A stretch of 64,000 bases of DNA from Spartinivicinus marinus (GCF_026309355.1 NZ_JAPJZK010000001.1:4608501-4672500), one strand, 5' to 3'; counted from the stretch's first letter, positions 28,801 to 36,279 are shown. Made by a program: numbers and translations. The notes: generated by a model not told the origin, from the sequence alone.

Positions 28801-28875
28801 AGGTTGTTTAGTAGTGACGAAGCTTTTAAGTCAGCTTGGAGTCAGAGTATTCAGCGGGAAGTGGATGAAACATAA
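25816..28875 (+). CDS. hsdR: Type I restriction-modification system, endonuclease subunit HsdR
   Basis: DNA translocase-nuclease of 1019 residues. The N-terminal nuclease domain carries the PD-(D/E)xK region in SIDMVLFINGIPLITLELKN (motif E-x-K). The superfamily 2 motor follows, with Walker A QHSAGSGKSN, motif II IIDEAHSSQSG, motif III-like AFTATPKK, and the later RLNRS motif VI. A C-terminal helical region binds HsdM. It cleaves unmodified DNA far from its site after ATP-driven translocation. I chose the ATG at 25816 over the GTG one codon upstream; both follow AAGGGAG. It begins 25 bases after the RhuM/Fic stop. Confidence 0.96.
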   Translation: MVSNTSEQALEAAIEKYLTGSCLEERKKGVSDVVVDLHNRRFQTGLSVDFDSQYAIDKRYFWQFLEATQAEKLEKLKRAVSTNFANDWQRKLLERFDRLVKKHGILHLLKKGFDVDDAHFKLFYPAPVASSSDKAKQLFTANVFSCTRQVHYSQANPLQSIDMVLFINGIPLITLELKNAWTGQTARYHGQKQYRENRDINQPLLNFGRCLVHMAVDTDEVYMTTKLAGKSTFFLPFNQGYNWGQGNPPNPSGHKTTYLWEEVFTKESLANIIQHFVRLDGNRKDPLNKRTLFFPRYHQLDVVRKLVNHASTFGVGKTYLIQHSAGSGKSNSITWAAFQLIETYPANPHVAGAKGMEQPLFDSVIVVTDRRLLDKQLRDNIKEFSEVKNIIAHAHKSSELKKALEGRKKIIITTIQKFHHILDGISDLSDKQFAVIIDEAHSSQSGSSHDNMNRAIGSNGANKGQEQEEVEDTQDKILRAMRSRKMRGNASYLAFTATPKKSTLEKFGEPLEDESYEPFHLYSMKQAIEEGFILDVLVNYTTYKSYYEIEKSIVENPQFESKKAQKKLRAYVERSQQTIDIKAEVMLEHFIPHVVNAKKLKGKAKGMVVTQNIEAAIRYHKAITRLLEKQGNPFKAAIAFSESKTVDGIDYTESGINGFAETETKDKFDTDDYRLLVVANKYLTGFDQPKLCAMYVDKKLADVLCVQTLSRLNRSAPKLSKKTEDLFILDFFNSVDDIKEAFDPFYTSTTLSKATDVNVLHELKDALDEVGVYEWYEVEEFITRFFDNEDAQTLSPVIDIAVARFDTELELESIEQADFKVKAKQFVKVYGQMASIMPYEIVDWEKLYWFLKFLIPKLKLDNPDDDLLDELLNSVDLSSYGLQREKLNHSIELEAAESQLEPQSANPHSAYVSEKETNSLDEIIKNFNERWFQGWSTTPEEQKVKFVNIADSVKKHPDFEAKYKNNPDPYNRELVFERILQDIMLKRRKEEMDLYRLFSSDEAFKSAWSQSIQREVDET

Positions 28876-28890
28876 AGTAGAAACTATTAG

Positions 28891-29184
28891 TTAGTTTCAA
28901 GACCAGGTTTAGACATTAAAACGCGATTTATTGCGACAATTGCTGTATTAACGGCGCAAGGAGCTCAAACATTACCACAGTTGAGAATTAACATTAAAAA
29001 TGCTTTAAAGGTCGGTGTCACTCAAAGAGAGACAAGCGAGGTTATCTTTCAAATGTCTTTAATATGGTGGCCTACCTTCAATTTAAGACAGTTAAGAGCT
29101 ACATTATCAGGCTTAGGTGATCTTGTTAGAGAAGAAGCTCTTAAGGAGTGGGCAGAGTTTAAGAAAAATTACTACTATGCTTAG
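28891..29184 (+). pseudogene. Carboxymuconolactone decarboxylase-family remnant
   Basis: An open stretch directly after hsdR encodes GLDIKTRFIATIAVLTAQ, LPQLRINIKNALKVGV and TSEVIFQMSLI in one frame, which match the CMD/AhpD-like fold (in functional proteins RIHIRGALNVGVTREEI and EVILQMA). The expected N-terminus and start codon are missing; an in-frame ATG-like start exists only in the middle. The C-terminal half deviates from the family after Q-M-S-L-I. Two intact CMD-family genes occur in the cluster at 44-49 kb. Confidence 0.6.
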
Positions 29185-29242
29185 CTGATAGTTACCAGTT
29201 CACACCACTGTTAGGCTGACGTTCATTAATAACTAAGTGTAA

Positions 29243-29644
29243 ATGATGCGATCGAAGTTCACACAAATATGTTTCCATATATCAGATGGTATTAATTATA
29301 TCCTGTTTGGCCTGAGTGTGATTTTCGCGATTACAGCGCCATTCAGCATTGATATAATGAGTAGTTTTGTACACAGTACTACAAATAAAGTATGGCTGCT
29401 TGCTATTGGGCTAATATTTGCGGTTTTTTTTAAACTTATTACTAAACGCAATAAATATGCCCTGCTATTACTAGTCTTGTTGTACATTTATGCTGCCATT
29501 AGTGCAAAGAGTCCTTTGTTATTACTTCTGATTTATGTGCTAATTACTTGCTTGCCACACTTACTTGTAATTAAGGAATTATATGGTGTTCATGAAACTC
29601 CAAAGAGAAGAAAAACTCCCAATTCTTGGAAAAATACTCTTTAG
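29243..29644 (+). CDS. Small integral membrane protein, unknown function
   Basis: 133 residues with four hydrophobic helices: FGLSVIFAITAPFSIDI, VWLLAIGLIFAVFF, YALLLLVLLYIYAAI and LLLLLIYVLITCLPHLLV, then a basic cytoplasmic tail. No family is recognised. Its last 74 bases overlap the convergent GyrB-like gene, so one of the two stops may be unused or both are real with tail-to-tail overlap. ATG at 29243 has only a weak upstream site. Confidence 0.55.
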   Translation: MMRSKFTQICFHISDGINYILFGLSVIFAITAPFSIDIMSSFVHSTTNKVWLLAIGLIFAVFFKLITKRNKYALLLLVLLYIYAAISAKSPLLLLLIYVLITCLPHLLVIKELYGVHETPKRRKTPNSWKNTL

Positions 29645-30686
29645 CCTGTTGATATGTTGCTTCAATAACCGCACTAAAGACTTCTTCATTAATTAACCGA
29701 TCTTTAGTAGGTGACGCAAACTTAGGATCTGCTATGTTTACATGAACAATTAGGTAAAGCCCTTTAGAAAGACGCTTAGTCCAGGTCTCGATTTCAACCT
29801 GTGAAGAGGATTTTATGGAAGCAGCTTTAATCAATCCCAGAATAACGGCATCCACATGAACACCTCCATCTTTGGTACATAAATGGTTAGCAAAACTATG
29901 TTGATAGCCTAGTCCACTGGACCAACATAATGCTAATTCAATTTTCGTATTTTGTTCAATAGCCTCAAAATGTAAAATAGGAAGTAAAGAGCTATCGTTA
30001 GATGGCATAACCTTTTCTAGGTAGCCTATGATCCCATTTGGACAGTAATATTCTTCTAGCTTTGAATGCTGTTTACTTTGAAACTGAAACTTTAATCCTG
30101 CGCAGAGAAAAGATAACTCCTTGAGCCGTGATGAAATGAGTTTTTCATCAAGCTCTGGATGGGTAAAGTATTTTTTACTAGGATGAAATAGCATTCTAGT
30201 ACCAGTTTTGTCAGTTGCTCCCTTATTTTCTAGTTTTCCAGCTTCAGCGTTATCAAATCTCATATACCAATGAGTTCCATCCTTGAAGCTGTCTACCTCA
30301 AAGTAATCACACAGAGCGTTTATAGGGGCTAAACCAATACCTATTGTGGTTCCAACATGAGTATGGGGTCTATGGTTATCCCAAGTTGCACCAGTGTGAA
30401 GGGTGGTCATGATGACTTCTAAGGCTGACTTACCATGAAGCTCATGAATTGGTATACCTTCACCATCATCAATGACTTCCATATCACCGTTTTCATGTAG
30501 TAGCACTGAGATAACAGAAGCCTTATCAGCTAAGAACTGGTCAACACTGTTACTCACTACCTCCATTAGCATATGGATGAGACCAGTACCGTCGTCTAGG
30601 TCACCTACATACATACCAGGTCGTTTTCTAACCGCATCTAAACCTTTTAAAACGACAATATTATTAGAGTCGTATTTATCAGCCAT
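29571..30686 (-). CDS. Standalone GyrB-like ATPase lacking the TOPRIM domain
   Basis: 371 residues from the ATG at 30686, which has AAGGAG seven bases upstream. It matches the N-terminal half of GyrB/ParE: GHKL ATPase with GLDAVRKRPGMYVGD, the ATP-binding Glu in MEVVSNSVDQ, DDGEGIPI and GIGLAPINALC, then the S5-like transducer region with KDGGVHVDAV and the ATP-sensing Lys in SPTKDRL (QTK in GyrB). It stops before the TOPRIM catalytic domain and has no tail. It therefore keeps ATP binding and dimerisation but cannot cleave DNA. It could be a decoy, a regulator, or a partner of a missing subunit. It is an island orphan and not the housekeeping copy. Confidence 0.75.
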   Translation of the reverse strand: MADKYDSNNIVVLKGLDAVRKRPGMYVGDLDDGTGLIHMLMEVVSNSVDQFLADKASVISVLLHENGDMEVIDDGEGIPIHELHGKSALEVIMTTLHTGATWDNHRPHTHVGTTIGIGLAPINALCDYFEVDSFKDGTHWYMRFDNAEAGKLENKGATDKTGTRMLFHPSKKYFTHPELDEKLISSRLKELSFLCAGLKFQFQSKQHSKLEEYYCPNGIIGYLEKVMPSNDSSLLPILHFEAIEQNTKIELALCWSSGLGYQHSFANHLCTKDGGVHVDAVILGLIKAASIKSSSQVEIETWTKRLSKGLYLIVHVNIADPKFASPTKDRLINEEVFSAVIEATYQQAKEYFSKNWEFFFSLEFHEHHIIP

Positions 30687-31046
30687 AAATAGCTCCTTAG
30701 AAAGGTAATTTAGCGTATAAAATAGCAAGGAGTTATTTTACTATTTTAAGCTTAAAAAAACGCTTTTATTTGGAAGAAAAGTACCTCTTCAGGCAGATCT
30801 ATGTTGTGAAACATTTTCATACTAACACATATTTACCTAGGGCGCGGTAACTACCACAAGGTGGTGTTATTGGAGACTTTTAAATTGAGGGTAGTGGCAG
30901 TTTGTTGGTAAGTGATTACATTGATGGTCTTGGGAATCTTGTGGTTGAATTTTATACACGCCATAAGGAGTAGACCTATAAGGTCATTTCGTTCAAAATA
31001 CATTGCCAAGAAATACATCATAAATAGCTATGTTTAAGAAAGGCCC
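30687..31046. other. Intergenic region with a coding remnant
   Basis: Promoter side of the GyrB-like gene. At 30884-30973 on the plus strand a frame without a start codon encodes GSGSLLVSDYIDGLGNLVVEFY-type sequence and ends at a normal stop; it resembles the C-terminal scrap of a lost gene but I cannot identify it. Confidence 0.4.
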
Positions 31047-31397
31047 ATGGGCGTAGAGTACATTCTAGTCAATGAAACCAAAAGAGAAATGATCTCTTTT
31101 AACCATTTAAATGGTAGCAAAAAAAGAGAGCTGGCAGGCAACTCAGTGCAATCTGCAATAGTCACTTGGTATCTTCTAAGTAATCAAGGGGACCAAATCC
31201 AGTTTGTTTCAGACACATATAGTGACTGGCCATTTAATATTGGTAGTAGGGATTCTGTATGGGAATATATTGATAAAACTGAAGAGCTAATAAATACTCT
31301 TATATCGCAAGGTATCCTACAAGATAATGGTATGCTATATGTCGATGAGGATGAGCCTGAATCTATATATGTAAGAGATATTAAAAATATTTGGTGA
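31047..31397 (+). CDS. Hypothetical protein of immunity-protein size
   Basis: 116 residues, acidic and without signal peptide or membrane segment, so cytoplasmic. Helix-strand alternation with LLSNQGDQIQFVSD and WEYIDKTEELINTLI can be seen, but no family is recognised. It is the first of a run of single small genes separated by about 100-bp gaps (31.0-33.3 kb). The ATG follows AGAAAGG. Immunity or orphan-cassette function is only a guess from size, acidity and context. Confidence 0.5.
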   Translation: MGVEYILVNETKREMISFNHLNGSKKRELAGNSVQSAIVTWYLLSNQGDQIQFVSDTYSDWPFNIGSRDSVWEYIDKTEELINTLISQGILQDNGMLYVDEDEPESIYVRDIKNIW

Positions 31398-31473
31398 AAA
31401 TAAAAGAGTTAGTTACTATTTAATATGCGAAAAGCCAATTAATAAATAGGGTCAGTTTAAATTAAATTTTAAT

Positions 31474-31974
31474 ATGAAATATTTTGAAACAAGCTATATT
31501 GTAAATAAGCCAATTAGTTTAACTTTTGATTCAGCTCTAGATATTTTATCCCTTCATACCAAGGTTGGGCTTTTTGATAAGGCATATGTAACAACAAATG
31601 AATTAGGGGTTGAAGATATTGGCAAAATTTACAGTGTAGTTACTAATTATGGCGATATTTCGGTTAGATGTTTGCTGAAATTAGAAAAAATAAAAAAGCC
31701 TTATCTGTATATACTTAATTATTCATATGAAACCAAGAATGAAGAAGGTAAAATAAATGAAGGATGTTCATTTATACCATGGGAAACATTGACCTGTGTG
31801 GTCTCATTTGTTGAGTGTGAGAGTGGAACTAGGATTACTACGACTGTGTATGCAAATGGAGTACGTTCACTATTCGGGAAGCTATCAACTAAAGTACTAG
31901 GTTTGGTAAATTCTTTTCAGCAAAGAAAGTATAATAAACGTACGGCTGCATATATTAATGAAAAAATGACCTAG
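31474..31974 (+). CDS. Hypothetical SRPBCC-like protein ending at a possibly premature TAG
   Basis: 166 residues. The pattern of an N-terminal strand, two short helices and a seven-strand sheet (SVVTNYGDISVRCLLKLEKI; TLTCVVSFVECESGTRITTTVYA) followed by a long C-terminal helix fits the START/polyketide-cyclase-like fold, but I recognise no specific family. The frame stays open for 27 further codons after the TAG at 31972-31974 and ends at 32058, so the protein may originally have been longer. The start has no strong ribosome site. Confidence 0.5.
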   Translation: MKYFETSYIVNKPISLTFDSALDILSLHTKVGLFDKAYVTTNELGVEDIGKIYSVVTNYGDISVRCLLKLEKIKKPYLYILNYSYETKNEEGKINEGCSFIPWETLTCVVSFVECESGTRITTTVYANGVRSLFGKLSTKVLGLVNSFQQRKYNKRTAAYINEKMT

Positions 31975-32058
31975 CTGGCTGATGGAAAAATTGATGAAGT
32001 CAATAGTGAGCCATGGCTGAAAGATGACCCTTTATATGGCATTTCATCTGTTATCTAG
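31975..32058 (+). other. In-frame extension after TAG stop
   Basis: Immediately after the TAG of the preceding gene the same frame encodes an acidic tail (VNSEPWLKDDPLYG core) to a second TAG at 32056-32058. The composition looks coding. It may be the lost C-terminus of the upstream gene, after a nonsense mutation, or a readthrough product. Confidence 0.35.
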
Positions 32059-32093
32059 CTAACTTCCACATAAATATCAGATTAGGTAAATAT

Positions 32094-32450
32094 ATGGGTA
32101 TTTCCGATACTCTTTTAAAGCAAAGGCTAAGAAACCGACTTATAGAGTCTCTAGATGCATTTGTAGATGAAGAAACTGTTAGTGTAGTTGGGACTGATGA
32201 GATCATCGAGTGCTGGTATGACTACATGGATGAAGACCGCTTAGCTTTTTATGATGAGCCTGTATTTAGTTCTGATGAAATAAATGCTATTAAGCTCTTT
32301 CATAATCTTCTAGAAAGCAGCTACCAAAAAGTACCCAGTACCTGGAAGATAGAAGAGCTTAAGGAGTGTGCAGAGTGGTCTACTTTGGTAACAGCTGCAT
32401 GTGAAGCATACTCAATATTCTTAAAAAGGGGCTTTTTCGATGAAGAGTGA
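32094..32450 (+). CDS. Hypothetical acidic protein of immunity-protein size
   Basis: 118 residues, strongly acidic (DEETVSVVGTDEIIECWYDYMDEDR) and predicted all-helical, with no signal peptide. No family recognised. It has its own ATG after a short AGGTAAAT stretch. Like its neighbours it is a single small gene with about 40 to 270-bp flanking gaps, consistent with an array of unrelated cassettes or orphan immunity genes (inference). Confidence 0.5.
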   Translation: MGISDTLLKQRLRNRLIESLDAFVDEETVSVVGTDEIIECWYDYMDEDRLAFYDEPVFSSDEINAIKLFHNLLESSYQKVPSTWKIEELKECAEWSTLVTAACEAYSIFLKRGFFDEE

Positions 32451-32726
32451 AAGCACCTAGTTAAGTAGTGTTTTATATATAGGTGTCTGTATTGTTTCTG
32501 TCTACCAATCTACAGCTAATCTGTCCTATATTTCCTGATAATTGCCACTGGACAGGTTTATCGACAGGTTTTGAGAAGGCTACAGGAGAAGTGGATTGAG
32601 AATAGAGCTCTGAGCAGTCTTGAGGGACTTGTGGTTTGTGCTTTAAGACTGTTTCAGTCAAAATACAGCATCAGTAAGTATGTCAGAGTGATATTTATTA
32701 GTAGCTAATTGTTAGGAGTAGTTTTA
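32451..32726. other. Intergenic stretch of 276 bp
   Basis: Low-complexity AT-rich start, then a region holding a 62-codon minus-strand frame (32473-32661) with no ribosome site and no resemblance to known proteins. I see no supported gene. Confidence 0.35.
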
Positions 32727-32930
32727 GTGCCGAAGTATTGGGGAGGCCCATTTAGAATTAGGACGTTTCTTCGAAGCAAACTTCCCTGGTTCATACTTGA
32801 AACTGGTATAGTTGATAAGGGACAAAACTGCGAAGCAGCAGGTGGTCAACATGAGTGGTACAATGTTGACAATAAACTTAGTGCTTGTTACCACTGCTTA
32901 ATAGAAAAGGATGGGCAACTATGGCAGTAA
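32727..32930 (+). CDS. Small protein with Cys/His cluster
   Basis: 67 residues from a GTG at 32727, chosen because GGAG lies seven bases upstream. The C-terminal half reads NCEAAGGQHEWYNVD and then CYHCLIEKDGQLW. The conserved look of HEWYN...S.CYHC suggests a small zinc-binding ribbon seen in uncharacterised proteins; the spacing of a Cys, a His and a Cys-x-x-Cys pair would permit one metal. Cytoplasmic. Function unknown. Confidence 0.5.
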   Translation: MPKYWGGPFRIRTFLRSKLPWFILETGIVDKGQNCEAAGGQHEWYNVDNKLSACYHCLIEKDGQLWQ

Positions 32931-33008
32931 CCAGGTATCTAATAACCAACTCACCTCTTCCAGCTAGAGAGAAGTTCATTGCTAGTTATGTGATTTAGAG
33001 GGTTGTTC

Positions 33009-33314
33009 ATGGATATTACAACTGAACTAATGAGTGGAGCATCTCCATATCTAAGCAAACTTTACTATGATGCTATTAAGCGGGAGGTTGTATTAATAGC
33101 TGTCGATAATCCAGAAGATATGAATGATGTAAAAAAGATTGTTTTTCCGGAGATAGTAAAATATTCAGAAAATGTCGAAGATCTAGATGATGAACTAATT
33201 GATGGTATTATTGGGATACACTGGATGAGCAAAAGTCAAATATGTATTAAAACAGACATCAGAGAAATTATAATTACATTAAATGGGAAGCCATATAGCC
33301 AGCCAGTTATGTAA
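33009..33314 (+). CDS. Hypothetical protein of 101 residues
   Basis: Small acidic cytoplasmic protein, starting at ATG 33009 rather than the TTG two codons earlier because of the GAGGG at 32998-33002. The sequence contains KREVVLIAVDNPEDMNDVKK and ends in ICIKTDIREIIITLNG, with alternating strands and helices. No family recognised. It belongs to the small-gene run and is followed by an interrupted gene start. Confidence 0.5.
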   Translation: MDITTELMSGASPYLSKLYYDAIKREVVLIAVDNPEDMNDVKKIVFPEIVKYSENVEDLDDELIDGIIGIHWMSKSQICIKTDIREIIITLNGKPYSQPVM

Positions 33315-33384
33315 TTGAGAATAATCTGGTTCCCAAAATACTACATCAGAGTGACATTGTGCCCCTTCAATAGGAGGAACTAAA

Positions 33385-33474
33385 TTGAGAGACTATGATG
33401 GTATTGATAGACGCTATAAGCATAGTGACTTTAATACAACAAAAGGGTTAGAAATTGTAACTAGGGCCTGTTAA
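33385..33474 (+). pseudogene. Gene start truncated by a MITE-like insertion
   Basis: A very strong ribosome site (TAGGAGGAAC) precedes a TTG start at 33385 and 25 codons encoding RDYDGIDRRYKHSDFNTTKG, after which the frame runs into the left terminal repeat of the element at 33461 and stops in it (TAA at 33472-33474). The rest of the gene is not visible after the element, so the insertion was accompanied or followed by deletion. Confidence 0.55.
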
Positions 33475-33663
33475 CACTATTTGAACCACCACTGCCGGAG
33501 ACTGTTTTTTGTCCAGCAAGGCACAAGGAATGCTGTGTAGTCATTCTATATAAATGACTTGTAACACGGCTGGCTGTAAAAGTGCTACTCGTCACAGGGG
33601 TAAACACCTAATAAAAAGTAACTTAAACAGCTAAGCTTGGTGATTGGTTAGTGTTAACTAGGT
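33461..33663. mobile_element. MITE-like non-autonomous element, copy 1
   Basis: About 200 bp without coding capacity. The left end (CTAG)GGCCTGTTAACACT and right end AGTGTTAA(CTAG) form terminal inverted repeats flanked by CTAG, a target used by IS5-family transposons. The left 27 bases recur almost exactly at 49045, and a segment CTGTAAAAGTGCTACTCG is shared with that copy in inverted orientation. The right end is shorter than the left by six bases, so it is slightly degraded. Confidence 0.6.
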
Positions 33664-33852
33664 GAGCTTGATTGTAAATATTGTAAATTAATTTGCTAAT
33701 TTTTAAAACTTTAGATATTCGTAAATATGTATAGCACTTTGTATTCTTTGAGCCAGAGTCTACCAAAAGATACTGGTTAATAAGCCTTGTTTAAGGGAAT
33801 GCTTATAATAAAGCAATAAAAATTTATAACAAGAAATACAAGGAGTGTTGTT
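33664..33852. other. Intergenic region upstream of the YHYH gene
   Basis: AT-rich, probably promoter DNA; nothing else recognised. An AAGGAG motif at 33839-33844 serves the TTG start at 33853. Confidence 0.4.
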
Positions 33853-34851
33853 TTGTTGGTAAAAAATATTTTGCTTATACTCACGTCTTTGTCAGTAAGT
33901 AGCAGTCAAGCTGTTGCATACAACAATATGCACGTTGATAAAGAATATAATCACCTGCCCATTTTAGACCCGGTATATTACAATATTAGTAATTTTATAA
34001 AAAACATTTCATTAGTTGATTGCACATTAAACAACGGAAGAAAAACGCAATGTTTTGAGTTGAAAGTAAAAAGTACGCCGATCAATGATGGTCCTTATTG
34101 CCCAGAAACACTTGATGATATTGGTGGTATTTATATATATGACGGTAAAACCAATCCGGGGCTTAGACTGCTCGATAAAATGTTTTTTATTAATATGGAA
34201 ATAGATGGTTATGACATTGTAGATGAAAACGAAAATATACGTAAATACTTCATGAGATTAGACAAACAGGCACCGCCTCCAGATCAACAGTATGACTACT
34301 GTATTGAAGCAGAAAAAGACATTAATCTACAACTAACGTATAAAATTCCTGCTTACCCTGAATTTGCAAATAAAGTGACACCCATGGCGTCAGCCATTGA
34401 TATTGTTGGCTTATCATTACATGGCCTTCCTGTGAATGGATTGCCGCCATCTGTTGTAAAAGGACCAAATAATATAGGAGGCGGTAGTGTGCCTGCATTG
34501 GATCCATGTGGAGGACATATCTTAGATGGTTTTTATCACTCACATATTATCCCTGAAACAATTAATGAAAAACTCCTTCGTAATCATATTTTTGAAGTTC
34601 AGTGTGAATCAATACCACAAAAATACGAATCACAACTGACAGGGTATGCAATGGATGGCTTTCCTATATATGGGCGTAAAGAAATAACAGGGTTACCCCC
34701 CCAAAACCTTGATAAATGTAATGGCCATGTTGGAGCAACATTCCACTATCCTTTCGGTATATACCACTATCATGCGGTATATAATGAGGATGTTGATATA
34801 CCAAGGTGTTTATCAGGAGAGCTTGCTAAAGAGCAACTTGTTGTAGAGTAA
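33853..34851 (+). CDS. Secreted YHYH-domain protein
   Basis: 332 residues with an N-terminal signal peptide (about 22 residues, ending near AVA). The YHYH family signatures are clear: DGFYHSH around residue 225, AMDGFPIYG and the name-giving GIYHYHA near the C-terminus, with several cysteines for disulphides. YHYH proteins are exported and of unknown function, with histidine arrays suggesting metal binding. The start is TTG with AAGGAG upstream. Its order after the MITE and before the DUF2845 gene is not obviously operonic. Confidence 0.85.
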   Translation: MLVKNILLILTSLSVSSSQAVAYNNMHVDKEYNHLPILDPVYYNISNFIKNISLVDCTLNNGRKTQCFELKVKSTPINDGPYCPETLDDIGGIYIYDGKTNPGLRLLDKMFFINMEIDGYDIVDENENIRKYFMRLDKQAPPPDQQYDYCIEAEKDINLQLTYKIPAYPEFANKVTPMASAIDIVGLSLHGLPVNGLPPSVVKGPNNIGGGSVPALDPCGGHILDGFYHSHIIPETINEKLLRNHIFEVQCESIPQKYESQLTGYAMDGFPIYGRKEITGLPPQNLDKCNGHVGATFHYPFGIYHYHAVYNEDVDIPRCLSGELAKEQLVVE

Positions 34852-35027
34852 ACGCCTCAAACCCCGGTTCATAAAGCTTAACCAGTTCATAGTAGGTATA
34901 ATCCCTTGTAGCTGCTCTTGGTTTTTATATGTATGTTACAAGAATGTACTAGCTGATTAAAAAACGATCTTGTTACCTGTCCTATAAGGAGAAGCTAAGC
35001 TATCGATAACCTGAAAGGTAAAAAGCT

Positions 35028-35384
35028 ATGCTAAGCACTACTAAAAAACTAACTGTTAGATCTGTATTAGTTTTACTTACAACTTTCGTATCAGTTGCAA
35101 ATGGATATACAGACCGTATGCGTTGTGGTAGTAAATTAATTACATCAGGTGATTCAAAAGCTAAGGTACTCTTGCTTTGTAAAGAACCAATGTTAAAAGA
35201 AGATTTAAGTCAAAAAATTGTTAACAAATCAAATTGGAATAACTTAAACGGATACTCTTCTGAAGCGGTTACATACATAAATATAGAAAAATGGAAATAT
35301 AATCGAGGAAAAGGTAAATTTTTAGGTGTAGTAATTTTTCGTGATGGTGTGGTTGATGCAATAGAAGTAGGTGATCGAGCTTAA
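35028..35384 (+). CDS. DUF2845-type secreted protein
   Basis: 118 residues with a signal peptide ending near VANGYTD. The mature start MRCGSKLITSGDSKAKVLLLCKEP is the diagnostic element of DUF2845 (small periplasmic proteins of Gammaproteobacteria), followed by the strand WKYNRGKGKFLGVVIFRDGVVDAIEVG. Two cysteines (MRCG and LLC) may form a disulphide. Function of the family is unknown. It stands alone. Confidence 0.85.
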   Translation: MLSTTKKLTVRSVLVLLTTFVSVANGYTDRMRCGSKLITSGDSKAKVLLLCKEPMLKEDLSQKIVNKSNWNNLNGYSSEAVTYINIEKWKYNRGKGKFLGVVIFRDGVVDAIEVGDRA

Positions 35385-35478
35385 ATAGGTTCTTTTTTAG
35401 TTAGGAAACACCCAACCCTCTTTAATCTAAACGTTGCTACGTTTAATACTTATCTAAGTATGAGTAACGTTAAACTTA

Positions 35479-35616
35479 ATTGTCGTAATATCATCGAGTA
35501 AAACTACTGGTGGCGAAAAACTGGCTTGGTTATTAGCTTTGGTTTTTATCTCATGGTTTGCTTGGATTTTTTATGCGTTGCTAGCACCCATAAAACAAAA
35601 TACAGCTAATACATAA
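35479..35616 (+). other. Possible single-pass membrane peptide or remnant
   Basis: A frame ending at 35616 encodes GGEKLAWLLALVFISWF and a second half-helix, resembling the N-terminal membrane segment of phospholipase-D-nuclease-like small proteins. The only candidate start is ATT at 35479. Either a small membrane protein with an unusual start or a remnant. Confidence 0.25.
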
Positions 35617-35637
35617 TAGGGTAAGAGTGGTAGAATT

Positions 35638-36279
35638 TTGTTAAATCAATTAGAAGAATTAGCTTCGGCATTTGTTATTGCTGAGATGAAAACAGACTTA
35701 GCTCATGACTTTAACCATATATTAAGAGTTGTAAAAACAGCTAAAGAGTTATGTGAACAAGAACGAGCTGCTAGTGAAATAGTAACTCCAGCGGCTTGGC
35801 TACATGATTGTTTTTCATTACCTAAGAACCATCCTGACAGAACCAATAGCTCAAAATATGCTGCTGATAAAGCAGTTCAGTTTTTAAGTGAAATCAATTA
35901 CCCTGAAAAATATTTAGAGCCAATACATCATGCTATTGTTGCCCATAGCTTCAGCGCTAACATCACACCAAGAACACTAGAGGCCAAAATTGTCCAGGAT
36001 GCTGATCGTCTTGATGCGCTTGGTGCAATAGGCATCGCTCGATGTATGCAAGTAAGCGCGAAGCTAGAACGAGAGCTTTATAGTACTGATGATCCGTTTT
36101 GCCAGTTAAGATTACCAGATGATGAGAAATATACCGTTGATCATTTTTATAAGAAGCTTTTGTTGATTGCTGACAGTGTAAACACTGAGTCAGCTAAACT
36201 AGAAGCAAAGAAAAGAACTCAGTTCATGTTAAACTTTCTAAAACAATTAAACTTGGAAATTATGTCAAATAACGGATAG
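35638..36279 (+). CDS. HD-domain metal-dependent phosphohydrolase
   Basis: 213 residues of the HD superfamily, YedJ-like. Metal ligands follow the H...HD...D order: the first His in DFNHILRVV, the HD pair in AAWLHDCF, then HHAIVAHSF and the last Asp in VQDADRLDALGAIGIARCM. It probably hydrolyses a phosphomonoester or a nucleotide; substrate unknown. Start TTG at 35638 with AAGAG upstream. A clear terminator at 36280 closes the unit. Confidence 0.85.
   Translation: MLNQLEELASAFVIAEMKTDLAHDFNHILRVVKTAKELCEQERAASEIVTPAAWLHDCFSLPKNHPDRTNSSKYAADKAVQFLSEINYPEKYLEPIHHAIVAHSFSANITPRTLEAKIVQDADRLDALGAIGIARCMQVSAKLERELYSTDDPFCQLRLPDDEKYTVDHFYKKLLLIADSVNTESAKLEAKKRTQFMLNFLKQLNLEIMSNNG

Noticed and set aside
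32473-32661. Minus-strand 62-codon frame between small genes
   Set aside because: No ribosome site or family resemblance. Kept as intergenic, though coding cannot be excluded.
33003-33008. TTG start two codons ahead of the gene at 33009
   Set aside because: The ATG fits the upstream GAGGG better and avoids two unsupported residues.
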